Source of the DNA: an uncultured Clostridia bacterium
GTDB taxonomy: Bacteria > Bacillota > Clostridia > UBA1381
Direction: 5' to 3'
Assembly: GCA_934463455.1 (NCBI GenBank)
Contig: CAKSJU010000001.1
Location: forward strand, 1 to 62,386
DNA: 62,386 nucleotides
Below the pieces are notes generated by a model that was not told the DNA's origin, did not search any database, and saw only the letters and a list, made by a program, of their open reading frames with translations. The position numbers and the translations under genes were made by a program. Positions 1-8,233 of the stretch are shown in pieces; position 1 is the first letter of the stretch; each line of letters begins with the position of its first letter.

Positions 1-168
1 TAAAAACCGTTAGGACAATGTTCACAAATGTAAAAAGCATACCCCCTTTTGAAGTCACCGCAATGAATCATTTTATCAACATTTTCAATAACAGTATCAC
101 GGATTTTAATGTTAGAATTAAGAAGTTTATGGAAATGATCTGAAAAAAATGTTTTGTAAAATACTCAT
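1..168 (-). mobile_element. IS91-family transposase, N-terminal fragment, frameshifted, runs off left edge
   Basis: Read on the minus strand, the start at 168 gives MSILQNIF. After a one-base shift in the A7 run at 143-149 (T7 on the coding strand) the reading continues through IRDTVIENVDKMIHCGDFK and then GYAFYICEHC. This resembles the N-terminal zinc-binding domain of IS91/IS801-type transposases, which has a CGD motif followed by Gly-Tyr and C-x2-C. Removing one T restores a single frame, so the copy is broken or the homopolymer is miscounted. The rest lies outside the window. The match rests on motif recognition over about 50 residues. Confidence 0.55.
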
Positions 169-208
169 ATGTATATTATACCACAGAATTAGAAAAAAGA
201 AAAGTCTA

Positions 209-261
209 CCCCTCAAGATTGAGGGGCAGGGGTGTTGAGGTGCGAGTCATCGCACTTTTTT
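209..261. repeat. Two adjacent hairpins at the IS91-like element boundary
   Basis: A perfect 8-bp hairpin CCCCTCAA/TTGAGGGG spans 209-226. It is followed by GTGCGA/TCGCAC with a GTCA loop and a T6 tail at 240-261, which reads as an intrinsic terminator on the plus strand. No plus-strand gene lies upstream in the window. The hairpins sit between the transposase fragment start and the truncated phosphoesterase, so they may belong to the end of the insertion element (IS91-type ends carry palindromes). That assignment is inference. Confidence 0.4.
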
Positions 262-277
262 ATATACATTAATAATC

Positions 278-1144
278 TTAAGGTTTACACAAAATGAGGG
301 ATTGCCCCACAATTTTCCATTTCTTATCCGTTTTTGAAAACTCATCGTCAAGCCATTGCTTTTGTGTTTCCAAATCACTTTCCGTATTCAAAATAACAAA
401 ATGCGCATTTCCGTAGTCAAGCGAAGCTGTTGTTCCCTCGGGTATCGGAGAAGGTGCTTCGCTGCCGGGGGCATTCCCGAAATATTCTTTAAAAAGCTTT
501 GCATAGGTTGTGCTTTTTTGGTCATGGTTGCCTACAACCGGAATAAACGGCTTGTCTGTAAGATTTCCGCTGTTTTCATAAAGCATATCCATTTCAGCCG
601 CGTTATCGTTATTATCCGTAATATCGCCGGTATGAACGGTAAAATCATAATTTTCGTCTGCCAAAGCGCGGTAAGCCGTCCCCACTCGGCAAACTGATTG
701 CCGGTTGAAGCCTACGTATCCGATACGTGCAAAAAAGAAAATTCATTTTTGTCGGTGTCAATGTTAAGCGGCACGGCTTTGATTTCCTTATTTCTTTTAA
801 ATTCCGTATAAGTCCATTCACCGTCCCCGGAACAGCGCAGTCCGACCTCGCCGATGTCCGCGGTTCTGTAATCAATTTTTGCAAAATCCTTTGCATTATT
901 ATCCGTATCCGAAAAATTAACTCGTCTTATTGCTTTTTGTTCCGTCAACAGAAGCAAAAAGCTTTGCTGATGCCTGTATAATTCCCGATGTTGCATCGTA
1001 ACCGCTGTCTTTGTCGCCTGTCAGCGATGATGTATAATAAAAAGCAGCCAAAATTTCATCCGTTGCGGCAAAAGCCTGAAACGGTGTAAAACAACTTAAA
1101 ACAAATGTTAATGAAATAATGAAACTAAAGATTTTTTTCTGCAT
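278..1144 (-). pseudogene. Secreted metallophosphoesterase (purple acid phosphatase-like), decayed
   Basis: Three pieces in different frames make one protein. The first is a signal peptide beginning MQKKIFSFIISLTF (ATG at 1144, with GAAGGA 9 nt upstream) and a linker. The second runs to FSFLHVSDT around 712. The third carries the calcineurin-type motifs HTGDITD and VVGNHDQ down to 278. The breaks are a frameshift near 940, a TAG where homologues have Gln after SDT (about 710-712), and a second shift near 680. The C-terminal metal-binding part is missing: after KWKIV the sequence turns unrelated, consistent with truncation by the element on the left. It follows the beta-helix gene by 34 nt and was probably in its operon. 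Confidence 0.75.
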
Positions 1145-1178
1145 AAAATTCATTCCTTCTTTTAGAATAAACAAATAT

Positions 1179-2684
1179 TTATTTGAAAGTAAAGTCCTCT
1201 GCACCGCTGTCATCCAAAAACAAATCGGAGACATCAAGCTTTTTGCCGTTGACAGATATATCCGAAATGCTTATGCCGCGGTATTTGATATTTTCGGCTT
1301 GCGAGATGAAATGAACGGCTATATAGGGCTTGTTATCCTTTAGCCATAATTTATCATCGTAATAAACATTTATATTTTTATAAGTAACATCGTGAACTCC
1401 GCGGGCTTCAAAATCAGAGGTATCTACATCGGGAGCCTCGGGCATGCCCCAAAGCTTGCGTGTTTCGGAGGTTCTGTACAGGCCGTTGTTTATATTAATT
1501 AAAATAGGTATCGCCTGAGTATTTTCTTTGTTATATTTCATCTCGTCCGTTTCCTGATACTGAGAATCGGTATCAAACGAATTGTATTCCACATTTATAT
1601 TTTCAAATACAACATTTGAAATTTCGGCATAATCTCCGTTGGATATGTCGAGAGCTATTCCGCCGCCGCGCAAAACATCGCAGTTTTTAAAGCCGATATT
1701 GTCATATGCTCGGCAGCAGGTTTCTATGCCCACTTCGCAGCATTTGCCCCAATCGCACCAAAGCACGCAGTTATCGGTGTGAATGTTTACATTATCGAGA
1801 TGAGCATAGCGGTCAATTCCTTTTATTGTGATGGTGTCGTCAAAGGAATGAATAAAAGAATTTTTTATAAATATATCGCGGCAATTCACAATATCGATTC
1901 CGTCGGTATTATAGCGCCATTGTCCGAATATTTTTATATTATCCGCTGTTACATTGCGGCATGCGAACAGATTAAGGCACCATATTGCCGAGTTTTTCAT
2001 GCCGACGCCCTCAATTTTTATGTTGTTACATTCATAAAATTTCATATTTCCGTTGGCATAATCTTCATAGCAATGTATGCAGAAGCGCTCTTCGTTGCTG
2101 TCATCCAAAATACCGTTTCCGAAAATATGTATGTTTTCGGCATTTTCGGCAAATAAGCATCCGAAAACAAGTGCGTCTTTATCAACATATACACTTTCGT
2201 TGCTTTTTAAAGTGATTTTGCCCGGGTAGTGAATACCGGCACCGAAAAAGTAGGTTACATCGCTTTCTTTCGGAGCGGCAATAGGTTTGCTGTTGAAGAT
2301 ATAAAGACAATGGTGATAGCTGTCGCACTCCAAAACAAACTGTCCGTTTTCTTTAAGCGAAAAGCTGATTTTTCCGTTTTCATCGGTGTATGAAACATTC
2401 TTTGAATACGGTTTTATAAGTATTTTTTCGTATTTGCGGTTTACAATAACCTCTAATTTTATTTCCTCATCGCTTACTATATTTACATATGAAGCAAGCT
2501 CGGTCTGCTCGATGGGTCTTTGAAATCCCGTCCAGACTCTGTTAAGCGGATATTGGGAGATACGGCAGGTATAAACGGGAATTTCCCCGCCGTTTACAAA
2601 TACTCTGTAATCCTCCGAAATCGGCTCGATATAGTTATAAACCGATTTTGTGTAGTTGTGTTCGAATTTTGAATAAGTATACAT
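1179..2684 (-). CDS. GH28-like right-handed beta-helix protein (pectinase superfamily)
   Basis: 501 aa with no signal peptide. An N-terminal beta domain (about 1-150) precedes a pectate-lyase-like helix rich in NxxI and NV repeats. The motif NTDGID (259-264) and FDDTITIKG (281-289) match the two Asp-bearing motifs of GH28 polygalacturonases, where the second is normally GDD. The GHG motif that follows in GH28 is not visible; EVGIE stands near that place. The substrate is therefore uncertain, and GH28-, GH49- or GH110-like chemistry is possible. GGAGG lies 6 nt before the ATG. It is divergent from an AraC gene, a typical sugar-responsive pair. Confidence 0.7.
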   Translation of the reverse strand: MYTYSKFEHNYTKSVYNYIEPISEDYRVFVNGGEIPVYTCRISQYPLNRVWTGFQRPIEQTELASYVNIVSDEEIKLEVIVNRKYEKILIKPYSKNVSYTDENGKISFSLKENGQFVLECDSYHHCLYIFNSKPIAAPKESDVTYFFGAGIHYPGKITLKSNESVYVDKDALVFGCLFAENAENIHIFGNGILDDSNEERFCIHCYEDYANGNMKFYECNNIKIEGVGMKNSAIWCLNLFACRNVTADNIKIFGQWRYNTDGIDIVNCRDIFIKNSFIHSFDDTITIKGIDRYAHLDNVNIHTDNCVLWCDWGKCCEVGIETCCRAYDNIGFKNCDVLRGGGIALDISNGDYAEISNVVFENINVEYNSFDTDSQYQETDEMKYNKENTQAIPILININNGLYRTSETRKLWGMPEAPDVDTSDFEARGVHDVTYKNINVYYDDKLWLKDNKPYIAVHFISQAENIKYRGISISDISVNGKKLDVSDLFLDDSGAEDFTFK

Positions 2685-2714
2685 ACTTTTCCTCCAAATG
2701 ACTGTTTTAATTTA

Positions 2715-2742
2715 GTTATATAATATCATATTTAATTTACAA
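2715..2742 (-). promoter_or_regulatory. Promoter for the beta-helix gene
   Basis: On the minus strand TTGTAA (2742-2737), a 16-nt spacer and TATAAC (2720-2715) precede the GH28-like gene. It overlaps the intergenic space shared with the divergent AraC promoter. Confidence 0.45.
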
Positions 2743-2748
2743 TTTCTA

Positions 2749-2778
2749 TTGACTTTTAGACAAAAAATGTTGTATAAT
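2749..2778 (+). promoter_or_regulatory. Promoter for AraC-family regulator
   Basis: TTGACT (2749-2754), an 18-nt spacer and a perfect TATAAT (2773-2778) lie about 30 nt before the AraC start. Confidence 0.65.
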
Positions 2779-2808
2779 CGTCATATAATATAATGGGGAG
2801 GAATGAAC

Positions 2809-3624
2809 GTGGAAGATAAAAGCTTTAGTCTCGGCGGTATCAAGCCGTTTGATTTTATGATAAAATATTCAAAGATGAACAAGTATAATCACACCGACGG
2901 AATAGACGCACATACGCACAGCGAATGTGAAATTTATATTAATTTGACGGGCGATATAGCATTCATGGTTGAGGACAATATTTACCAGGTTAAAAGAGGT
3001 AATGCAATAATAACGAGACCTAATGAATGGCATCATTGTATTTATAACAGCGATGCGGAGCAGCGGCTTTTCTGGATTTTGTTTTCATCGGACGGAAACG
3101 AAGCTTTTTTGGATAAGTTTTTCAAGAGAAAAAACGGAGAGAAAAATCTGATTGTGCTTTCGCAGGAAAAAAGTGAAGAGCTGATTGATTTATGTTATAA
3201 GCTGCTGGATAAAAAAAAGAGTGATATTAAAAGATATATGTACTTTTTTGAGCTTCTCGGATATTTGGAGGACAGTGAAGCGTCGGTGGCTTCGGATAAT
3301 TTGTTAGGTGCTGATGTTGAGCTTGCAATAGAGTACATAAACCACAATATGAGCCGAAATGTAAGTATAAAGGAGGCTGCCGCACACGCATTTGTGAGCG
3401 TAAAAACATTGGAAAGGCATTTTATAAAATGTCTTAACATGTCACCGGCGGAGTACATAAGGTACAAACGTCTTGTTCAGAGTGTTGAAATGCTCAGAGA
3501 GGGGAAGAGCGTTACCGAAGCGGCAATGGAGACGGGATTTTGCGATACTTCACATTTTATATATTCTTTTAAAAAGCATTTCAAAATGACACCGCTGGAG
3601 TATAAAAAGAAAGCAATAAAATAA
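2809..3624 (+). CDS. AraC-family transcriptional regulator
   Basis: About 271 aa. The N-terminal cupin-like sensor domain has HTHSECEIYINL and RPNEWHHCIY, as in sugar-sensing AraC proteins. The C-terminal half carries two helix-turn-helix motifs ending in DTSHFIYSFKKHFKMTP. GGGGAGG (2795-2801) sits only 1 nt before an ATG at 2803 but 7 nt before an in-frame GTG at 2809, so I prefer the GTG; the ATG adds two residues. It is divergent from the beta-helix/phosphoesterase genes and probably regulates them. The inducer is unknown. Confidence 0.88.
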   Translation: MEDKSFSLGGIKPFDFMIKYSKMNKYNHTDGIDAHTHSECEIYINLTGDIAFMVEDNIYQVKRGNAIITRPNEWHHCIYNSDAEQRLFWILFSSDGNEAFLDKFFKRKNGEKNLIVLSQEKSEELIDLCYKLLDKKKSDIKRYMYFFELLGYLEDSEASVASDNLLGADVELAIEYINHNMSRNVSIKEAAAHAFVSVKTLERHFIKCLNMSPAEYIRYKRLVQSVEMLREGKSVTEAAMETGFCDTSHFIYSFKKHFKMTPLEYKKKAIK

Positions 3625-3654
3625 TGGGCTGTTAAAAAGGTTAATAACAGCCCA
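3625..3654 (-). terminator. Hairpin terminator between convergent genes
   Basis: Perfect 10-bp stem TGGGCTGTTA/TAACAGCCCA. On the minus strand it is followed by a U-rich tract, so it mainly terminates the transketolase operon; it also abuts the AraC stop codon. Confidence 0.6.
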
Positions 3655-3671
3655 TTAGTCTTTAGAGGTAT

Positions 3672-4601
3672 TTATTTTAAAGCAACAGCTTCTTTTGCTT
3701 TAGCTGCGATATTTTCGGCAGTAAGTCCGTATGCTTTCAAAAGCTCGGCAGGTGTGCCGGATGCTCCGAAACGGTCGGTGCCGACAATTTTTACCGGTAC
3801 CGGTTTTGCAGCGGCAACAACTTCGCATACCGCACTTCCGAGACCGCCCATTATATAATGTTCTTCGGCGGTAACGATTGCTCCGGTTTCTTCTGCGGCT
3901 TTTGCGATTATTTCCGAATCAATCGGTTTGATTGTATGGATGTTGATAACCCTTGCGTCTATGCCGTCGGCTTTTAAAAGCTCTTTGGCTTTGAGTGCTT
4001 CGCCTACCATAAGTCCGGTAGCTATTATTGTTACATCCTTGCCGTCCGCAAGTGTTACGCCTTTTCCGAGTTCGAATTTATAATCTTCAGAATTTACGTC
4101 ATCGACAGCAAGTCTCCCGAAGCGCATGTATACGGGACCGTCATGGTCAATTGCCGCTTTTACGCATGCCATAGCTTCGATGTCATCGGCAGGGTTTAAT
4201 ATAACCATGTTGGGAATTGTTCTCATTAAGCCTATGTCTTCGAGGCATTGATGAGTTGCTCCGTCTTCGCCGACAGAAATTCCGGCATGTGTTGCACCGA
4301 TTTTTACATTGAGATTGGGATAAGCTATTGAATTGCGTATTTGTTCGAATGCTCTTCCTGCCGCAAACATTGCAAAGCTTGAAGCAAATGCGATTTTACC
4401 GGCAGCGGCAAGCCCTGCGGCAACGCTCATCATATTTCCCTCTGCAATTCCGCAGTTTATAAATCTTTCGGGGTATACCTTTTTGAACATTTCTGTTTTT
4501 GTTGATTTTGAAAGGTCGGCGTCAAGCACGACTATTCTTTCATCGGCACCGAATTTTGCCAGTGCCGCACCGTAGGATTCTCTTGTAGCTTTTCTTGCCA
4601 T
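3672..4601 (-). CDS. Transketolase, C-terminal subunit
   Basis: 309 aa covering the pyrimidine-binding and C-terminal domains of transketolase. Recognisable blocks are GIAEGNMMSVAAGLA, the Phe/Ala-rich FASSFAMFAAGRAFEQI and HAGISVGEDGATHQ. It pairs with the adjacent N-terminal subunit (1-nt overlap) to form the split enzyme common in Clostridia. The enzyme moves two-carbon ketol units between sugar phosphates in the non-oxidative pentose phosphate pathway. It is the last gene of a two-gene operon. Confidence 0.95.
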   Translation of the reverse strand: MARKATRESYGAALAKFGADERIVVLDADLSKSTKTEMFKKVYPERFINCGIAEGNMMSVAAGLAAAGKIAFASSFAMFAAGRAFEQIRNSIAYPNLNVKIGATHAGISVGEDGATHQCLEDIGLMRTIPNMVILNPADDIEAMACVKAAIDHDGPVYMRFGRLAVDDVNSEDYKFELGKGVTLADGKDVTIIATGLMVGEALKAKELLKADGIDARVINIHTIKPIDSEIIAKAAEETGAIVTAEEHYIMGGLGSAVCEVVAAAKPVPVKIVGTDRFGASGTPAELLKAYGLTAENIAAKAKEAVALK

Positions 4602-5449
4602 TATAACGCCGCCTCCTCTTTTGAAATTAATTCATCAAGCTCTTTTATCGCTGTATTGTACTGTTCTTCGTTCGGAGCAGCACCGTGCCAGCCCGCTTGA
4701 TTTTCCATATATGATACGTTTTTGCCTTTTATTGATTTCATAATTACAACAGTCGGTTTACCTTTGGTTGCTTTTGCTTCGTTCACAGCACTTTCAAGCG
4801 AATTGAAGTCGTGAGCGTCCGCCAAAATAACATGCCATCCGAAAGCACGGAATTTTTCGTCAATCGGAGTCGGATTCATAACGTCTTTTATATTACCGTC
4901 TATCTGCAAACCATTGTTATCAACAAAGGCAGTCAGGTTGTCCAGCTTATAGTGAGCGGCAAACATCGCCTGTTCCCAGACTTGTCCCTCTTCAAGCTCA
5001 CCGTCGCCGAGTGCTGCATATACTCTGTAGTCTTTTTTATCAAGCTTTGCAGCCAATGCCATACCTCCGGCAGCGGAAATCCCCTGACCGAGCGAGCCTG
5101 TTGACATGTCTACACCCGGAACTTTTTTCATTTCGGGATGCCCCTGAAGAATGCTTCCGTAGTGACGAAAAGTAGGAATTAAATCGGTGCTGAAATATCC
5201 TCTTTCAGCCAATACTCCGTAAAGCGCCGGTGCGGTATGTCCCTTTGAAAGAACAAATCTGTCGCGGTTTTCGGCTTTCGGATTTTTTGGGTCTATGTTC
5301 ATTACATCAAAATATAAGTAAGCGAGCAAATCGGCAATTGAAAGTGAGCCGCCGGGATGACCCGACTTTGCACTGTACACAGCCGTAAGAGCATGCTTTC
5401 TTACTTTGTTTCCAATGATAGAAAGCTCTGTTTGTCTTTTTTTCTCCAT
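4601..5449 (-). CDS. Transketolase, N-terminal (thiamine diphosphate-binding) subunit
   Basis: 282 aa. It has the ThDP and Mg2+ signature GDGELEEGQVWEQAM with downstream VDNNGLQ, plus SGHPGGSLS and the GHTAPALYGV loop of transketolase N-terminal domains. AGAAAGGA lies 9 nt before the ATG at 5449; a TTG three codons upstream (5458) abuts the ribosome binding site and is less likely. I see no TPP riboswitch in the 55 nt before it. Confidence 0.95.
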   Translation of the reverse strand: MEKKRQTELSIIGNKVRKHALTAVYSAKSGHPGGSLSIADLLAYLYFDVMNIDPKNPKAENRDRFVLSKGHTAPALYGVLAERGYFSTDLIPTFRHYGSILQGHPEMKKVPGVDMSTGSLGQGISAAGGMALAAKLDKKDYRVYAALGDGELEEGQVWEQAMFAAHYKLDNLTAFVDNNGLQIDGNIKDVMNPTPIDEKFRAFGWHVILADAHDFNSLESAVNEAKATKGKPTVVIMKSIKGKNVSYMENQAGWHGAAPNEEQYNTAIKELDELISKEEAAL

Positions 5450-5504
5450 TGTATTCAATCCTTTCTGATTTTTATAATATACTATTACTATTCGGGATAA
5501 CCGA

Positions 5505-5906
5505 TTAGCAGCAATTTTTTGCAGACTCGTAAGCTATTGACATAATTTCTTCAAGTCGTTTTTCTTCTTTGCCGAGATACAAATAACCGACAAGTGCCTC
5601 AAAACCGGTGGCTCGGCGATAATCGGTAAGGTCGGCGTTTTTCGGAACGGTTGCCGATTTTGCATTTCGCCCTCTTTTGTAGACGGCAAGCTCCGCTTCA
5701 CTTAGCAAAGGCTCCAAAACCGTCATGCTGTTGCTTTGAGCGTGAGCTTTAACATATTCTATAGTATGCCGATGGAGCTTGTACGCAGGCATATCCTCGT
5801 GCTCTGCGATAACTCTTGTGCGGACATATACTTCATATACGGCGTCACCTATATATGCAAGCACAAGCGGGGCATACTGCGACGGCTTTTTTTCAGGCTT
5901 GTTCAT
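5505..5906 (-). CDS. mrnC: Mini-ribonuclease 3
   Basis: 133 aa, an RNase III catalytic domain without a dsRNA-binding domain. The YIGDAVYEVYVR helix carries the first acidic metal site and FEALVGYLYL the second, as in Bacillus MrnC, which matures 23S rRNA ends. AGAGGG precedes the ATG. It lies 1 nt after the cysS stop in the cysE-cysS-mrnC order conserved in Firmicutes. Length is normal for the family. Confidence 0.93.
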   Translation of the reverse strand: MNKPEKKPSQYAPLVLAYIGDAVYEVYVRTRVIAEHEDMPAYKLHRHTIEYVKAHAQSNSMTVLEPLLSEAELAVYKRGRNAKSATVPKNADLTDYRRATGFEALVGYLYLGKEEKRLEEIMSIAYESAKNCC

Positions 5907-5907
5907 T

Positions 5908-7314
5908 TTACTGCCCTCTTGTCCATTGTACTCCGGCGGGCGTATCTTTAAGCGTTATACCCATTTCGGAAAGCTTGTTCCGTATTTCGTCCGCTTTTGC
6001 CCAATCCTTGTTTTTTCTTGCTTCGGTACGGGCTTTGATAAGTTCTTCTATTTCCTCATCGGCATTGTTTTCGCGTTCCTTGTTGAAAAGACCGAGAACA
6101 CCGCCGAGTTCTTTGATTTCAGACAGAATTTTGTCAATTATTTTTATCGAATTTGAATGTTCTGCCGAAATTGTGGTATTTGCGGCATAGACAATATCGA
6201 ATATTGCAGCAATTGCGTCTGCTGTATTTAAGTCATCGTCCATAGCGGCGATGAATTTATCTTTCAGCTCATCGGCTTTTTCGGATAAAGCTTTTTCGGA
6301 AGCATTCAATTCTCTGTCTTCGGCACTTTTTTTGAGAAAATTCAAATTGTCGATACAGGTATAAACCCTTTCAACCGCTGATTTTGATTGCTCCATGAGT
6401 ACATCCGAGAAATTTACCGGGCTTCTGTAGTGTGCCGAAAGCATGAAAAATCTTACCACTTCGGGGTCATATTTTGCGGTAATATCACGTACGGTAAAGA
6501 AATTACCGAGAGATTTACTCATTTTTTGGTTGTTTATATTGATATATCCGTTGTGCATCCAATAGTGTGCAAACGGAGCATTGTTTGCACATTCGCTTTG
6601 CGCAATTTCATTTTCATGGTGGGGAAAAATCAAATCTCTTCCACCCGAATGAATGTCTATTGTTTTGCCGAGGTATTTGTTAGCCATTGCGGAACATTCT
6701 ATATGCCAGCCGGGACGTCCCAATCCCCAGGGGCTCTCCCAGGCAGGCTCACCTTCTTTTTGCTTTTTCCAGAGAGCAAAATCCATGGCATCTTTTTTGC
6801 TTTCGTTAACATCAATGCGTGCACCTGCCTCAAGGTCTTCAAGAGGCTGTTTTGAAAGCTTTCCGTAGCCGCTGAATTTTTTTGTGGAAAAGTATACGTT
6901 GCCGTCAACGTTATACGCATAACCGTTATCTATCAGCTTTTGCACAATTTCGATTATTGCGTCTATATTCTCGGTAGCCTTTGGGTGTACGGTAGCTTTT
7001 TTTATTCCGAGAGCTTCGGCATCTTTAAAGTATTCGCTTATAAATCTTTCACCGAGTTCTTTTACGGTAATGCCTTCACGGTTGGCACGATTAATCATTT
7101 TATCGTCAATGTCGGTAAAATTTTGTACAAATTTGACTTTGTATCCGATATACTCCAAATATCTTCTCATTGTATCAAAAATTATGAACGGGCGGGCGTT
7201 GCCTATGTGAAAATAATCATAGACGGTAGGACCGCAGGAGTACATTTTAACTTCGTTTTTGTCTATGGGGACAAAGTCTTCCTTTTTGCCGGTCATGGTA
7301 TTATATATTTTCAT
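5908..7314 (-). CDS. cysS: Cysteine--tRNA ligase
   Basis: 468 aa class Ia synthetase that charges tRNA-Cys. The HIGH signature appears as HIGN in YDYFHIGNARPF, and the KMSKS loop as KMSKSLGNF. Zinc ligands are visible in SCGPTVYDY, in HIECSAMA and in the HHENEIAQSE region. The start overlaps the end of cysE by 14 nt, so the two are translationally coupled. Confidence 0.97.
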   Translation of the reverse strand: MKIYNTMTGKKEDFVPIDKNEVKMYSCGPTVYDYFHIGNARPFIIFDTMRRYLEYIGYKVKFVQNFTDIDDKMINRANREGITVKELGERFISEYFKDAEALGIKKATVHPKATENIDAIIEIVQKLIDNGYAYNVDGNVYFSTKKFSGYGKLSKQPLEDLEAGARIDVNESKKDAMDFALWKKQKEGEPAWESPWGLGRPGWHIECSAMANKYLGKTIDIHSGGRDLIFPHHENEIAQSECANNAPFAHYWMHNGYININNQKMSKSLGNFFTVRDITAKYDPEVVRFFMLSAHYRSPVNFSDVLMEQSKSAVERVYTCIDNLNFLKKSAEDRELNASEKALSEKADELKDKFIAAMDDDLNTADAIAAIFDIVYAANTTISAEHSNSIKIIDKILSEIKELGGVLGLFNKERENNADEEIEELIKARTEARKNKDWAKADEIRNKLSEMGITLKDTPAGVQWTRGQ

Positions 7315-7999
7315 TTGGATTATCTCCTTTGCTCATTTTACATTTATCTGTCAGTTTTTCTTCCAGCTCACGAATACGGCTTTCCAATTTTGAAATATGC
7401 ACGGACATGGTACACATCTGCATGGAAATAGGGTCGGGGATTTTAACCTGGTCAAGGTCGGCACAATGTTCTATGCGCTTTCCCTCACGTTTTATAATCC
7501 GTGCGGGAACTCCGACACAGGTCGAATCGGGAGGCACTTCTGCCAAAACGACCGCACCTGCTGCGATTTTTGAATTATCTCCGACGGTGAAAGGACCTAA
7601 AACCTTTGCTCCGCTCCCGACCATGACATTATTGCCGAGCGTCGGATGGCGCTTGCCCTTTTCCTTACCCGTTCCGCCGAGGGTAACTCCCTGATATATG
7701 GTACAATCATCACCGATGATTGTTGTTTCGCCTATCACAACGCCCGTTCCGTGGTCTATAAAAAGTCCCTTTCCGATTGTTGCACCGGGGTGAATTTCTA
7801 TTCCGGTCCAAAATCTGGCAAACTGCGAAATAAAACGCGCGATAAATTTACATTTATGTATAAAGAAAAAATGTGCAATTCTGTGAAATATCATAGCTTT
7901 GACACCGGGGTAAAGAAGTAAGACTTCAACGGGGTTTCTTGCTGCCGGGTCACGTTCGAGCACGGATTTTATGTCATATCTTAAATTTTTGAAAAACAT
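7301..7999 (-). CDS. cysE: Serine O-acetyltransferase
   Basis: 232 aa. It makes O-acetylserine for cysteine synthesis. The C-terminal left-handed beta-helix has hexapeptide repeats (PGATIGKGLFIDHGTGVVIG, IYQGVTLGGTGK) and the catalytic His in FIDHGTG. AAAGGAGG lies 10 nt before the ATG at 7999, so I reject an upstream extension to 8050, which would reach the promoter -10. It is the first gene of cysE-cysS-mrnC. No T-box is evident in its short leader. Confidence 0.95.
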   Translation of the reverse strand: MFFKNLRYDIKSVLERDPAARNPVEVLLLYPGVKAMIFHRIAHFFFIHKCKFIARFISQFARFWTGIEIHPGATIGKGLFIDHGTGVVIGETTIIGDDCTIYQGVTLGGTGKEKGKRHPTLGNNVMVGSGAKVLGPFTVGDNSKIAAGAVVLAEVPPDSTCVGVPARIIKREGKRIEHCADLDQVKIPDPISMQMCTMSVHISKLESRIRELEEKLTDKCKMSKGDNPNENI

Positions 8000-8029
8000 G
8001 GCATATATACCTCCTTTACGTACTATTAA

Positions 8030-8058
8030 ATTATATCTTATTTTAAACAAAATTACAA
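8030..8058 (-). promoter_or_regulatory. Promoter of cysE-cysS-mrnC
   Basis: On the minus strand TTGTAA (8058-8053), a 17-nt spacer and TATAAT (8035-8030). The leader to the cysE ATG would be only about 25 nt. The 130 nt beyond it toward the next gene is AT-rich with no other gene seen. Confidence 0.65.
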
Positions 8059-8168
8059 CCCGATTTTTTAAATTTTCTTAAAAATACCAAAACCGACGTG
8101 AATATACAACATTCATAAGTCAATTTAAACAAAATCATAAAAAAACATATTGCATTTTTTAAAAATAA

Positions 8169-8198
8169 TTTGCATTTTTAACGATAGTATGGTAAAAT
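8169..8198 (+). promoter_or_regulatory. Promoter of the endonuclease IV-like/argB pair
   Basis: TTGCAT (8169-8174), an 18-nt spacer and an extended TGG-TAAAAT -10 (8193-8198). Confidence 0.5.
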
Positions 8199-8233
8199 TT
8201 TAATATCAGAAATTTTTTCGGAGGGAAAAAACT

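Noticed and set aside
5450..5504. TPP riboswitch before the transketolase genes
   Set aside because: The gap is 55 nt with no CTGAGA-type core; transketolase uses but does not make TPP.
8000..8233. T-box leader before cysE-cysS
   Set aside because: The promoter lies about 25 nt before the cysE ribosome binding site, leaving no room for a T-box, and no AGGGTGG motif is seen.
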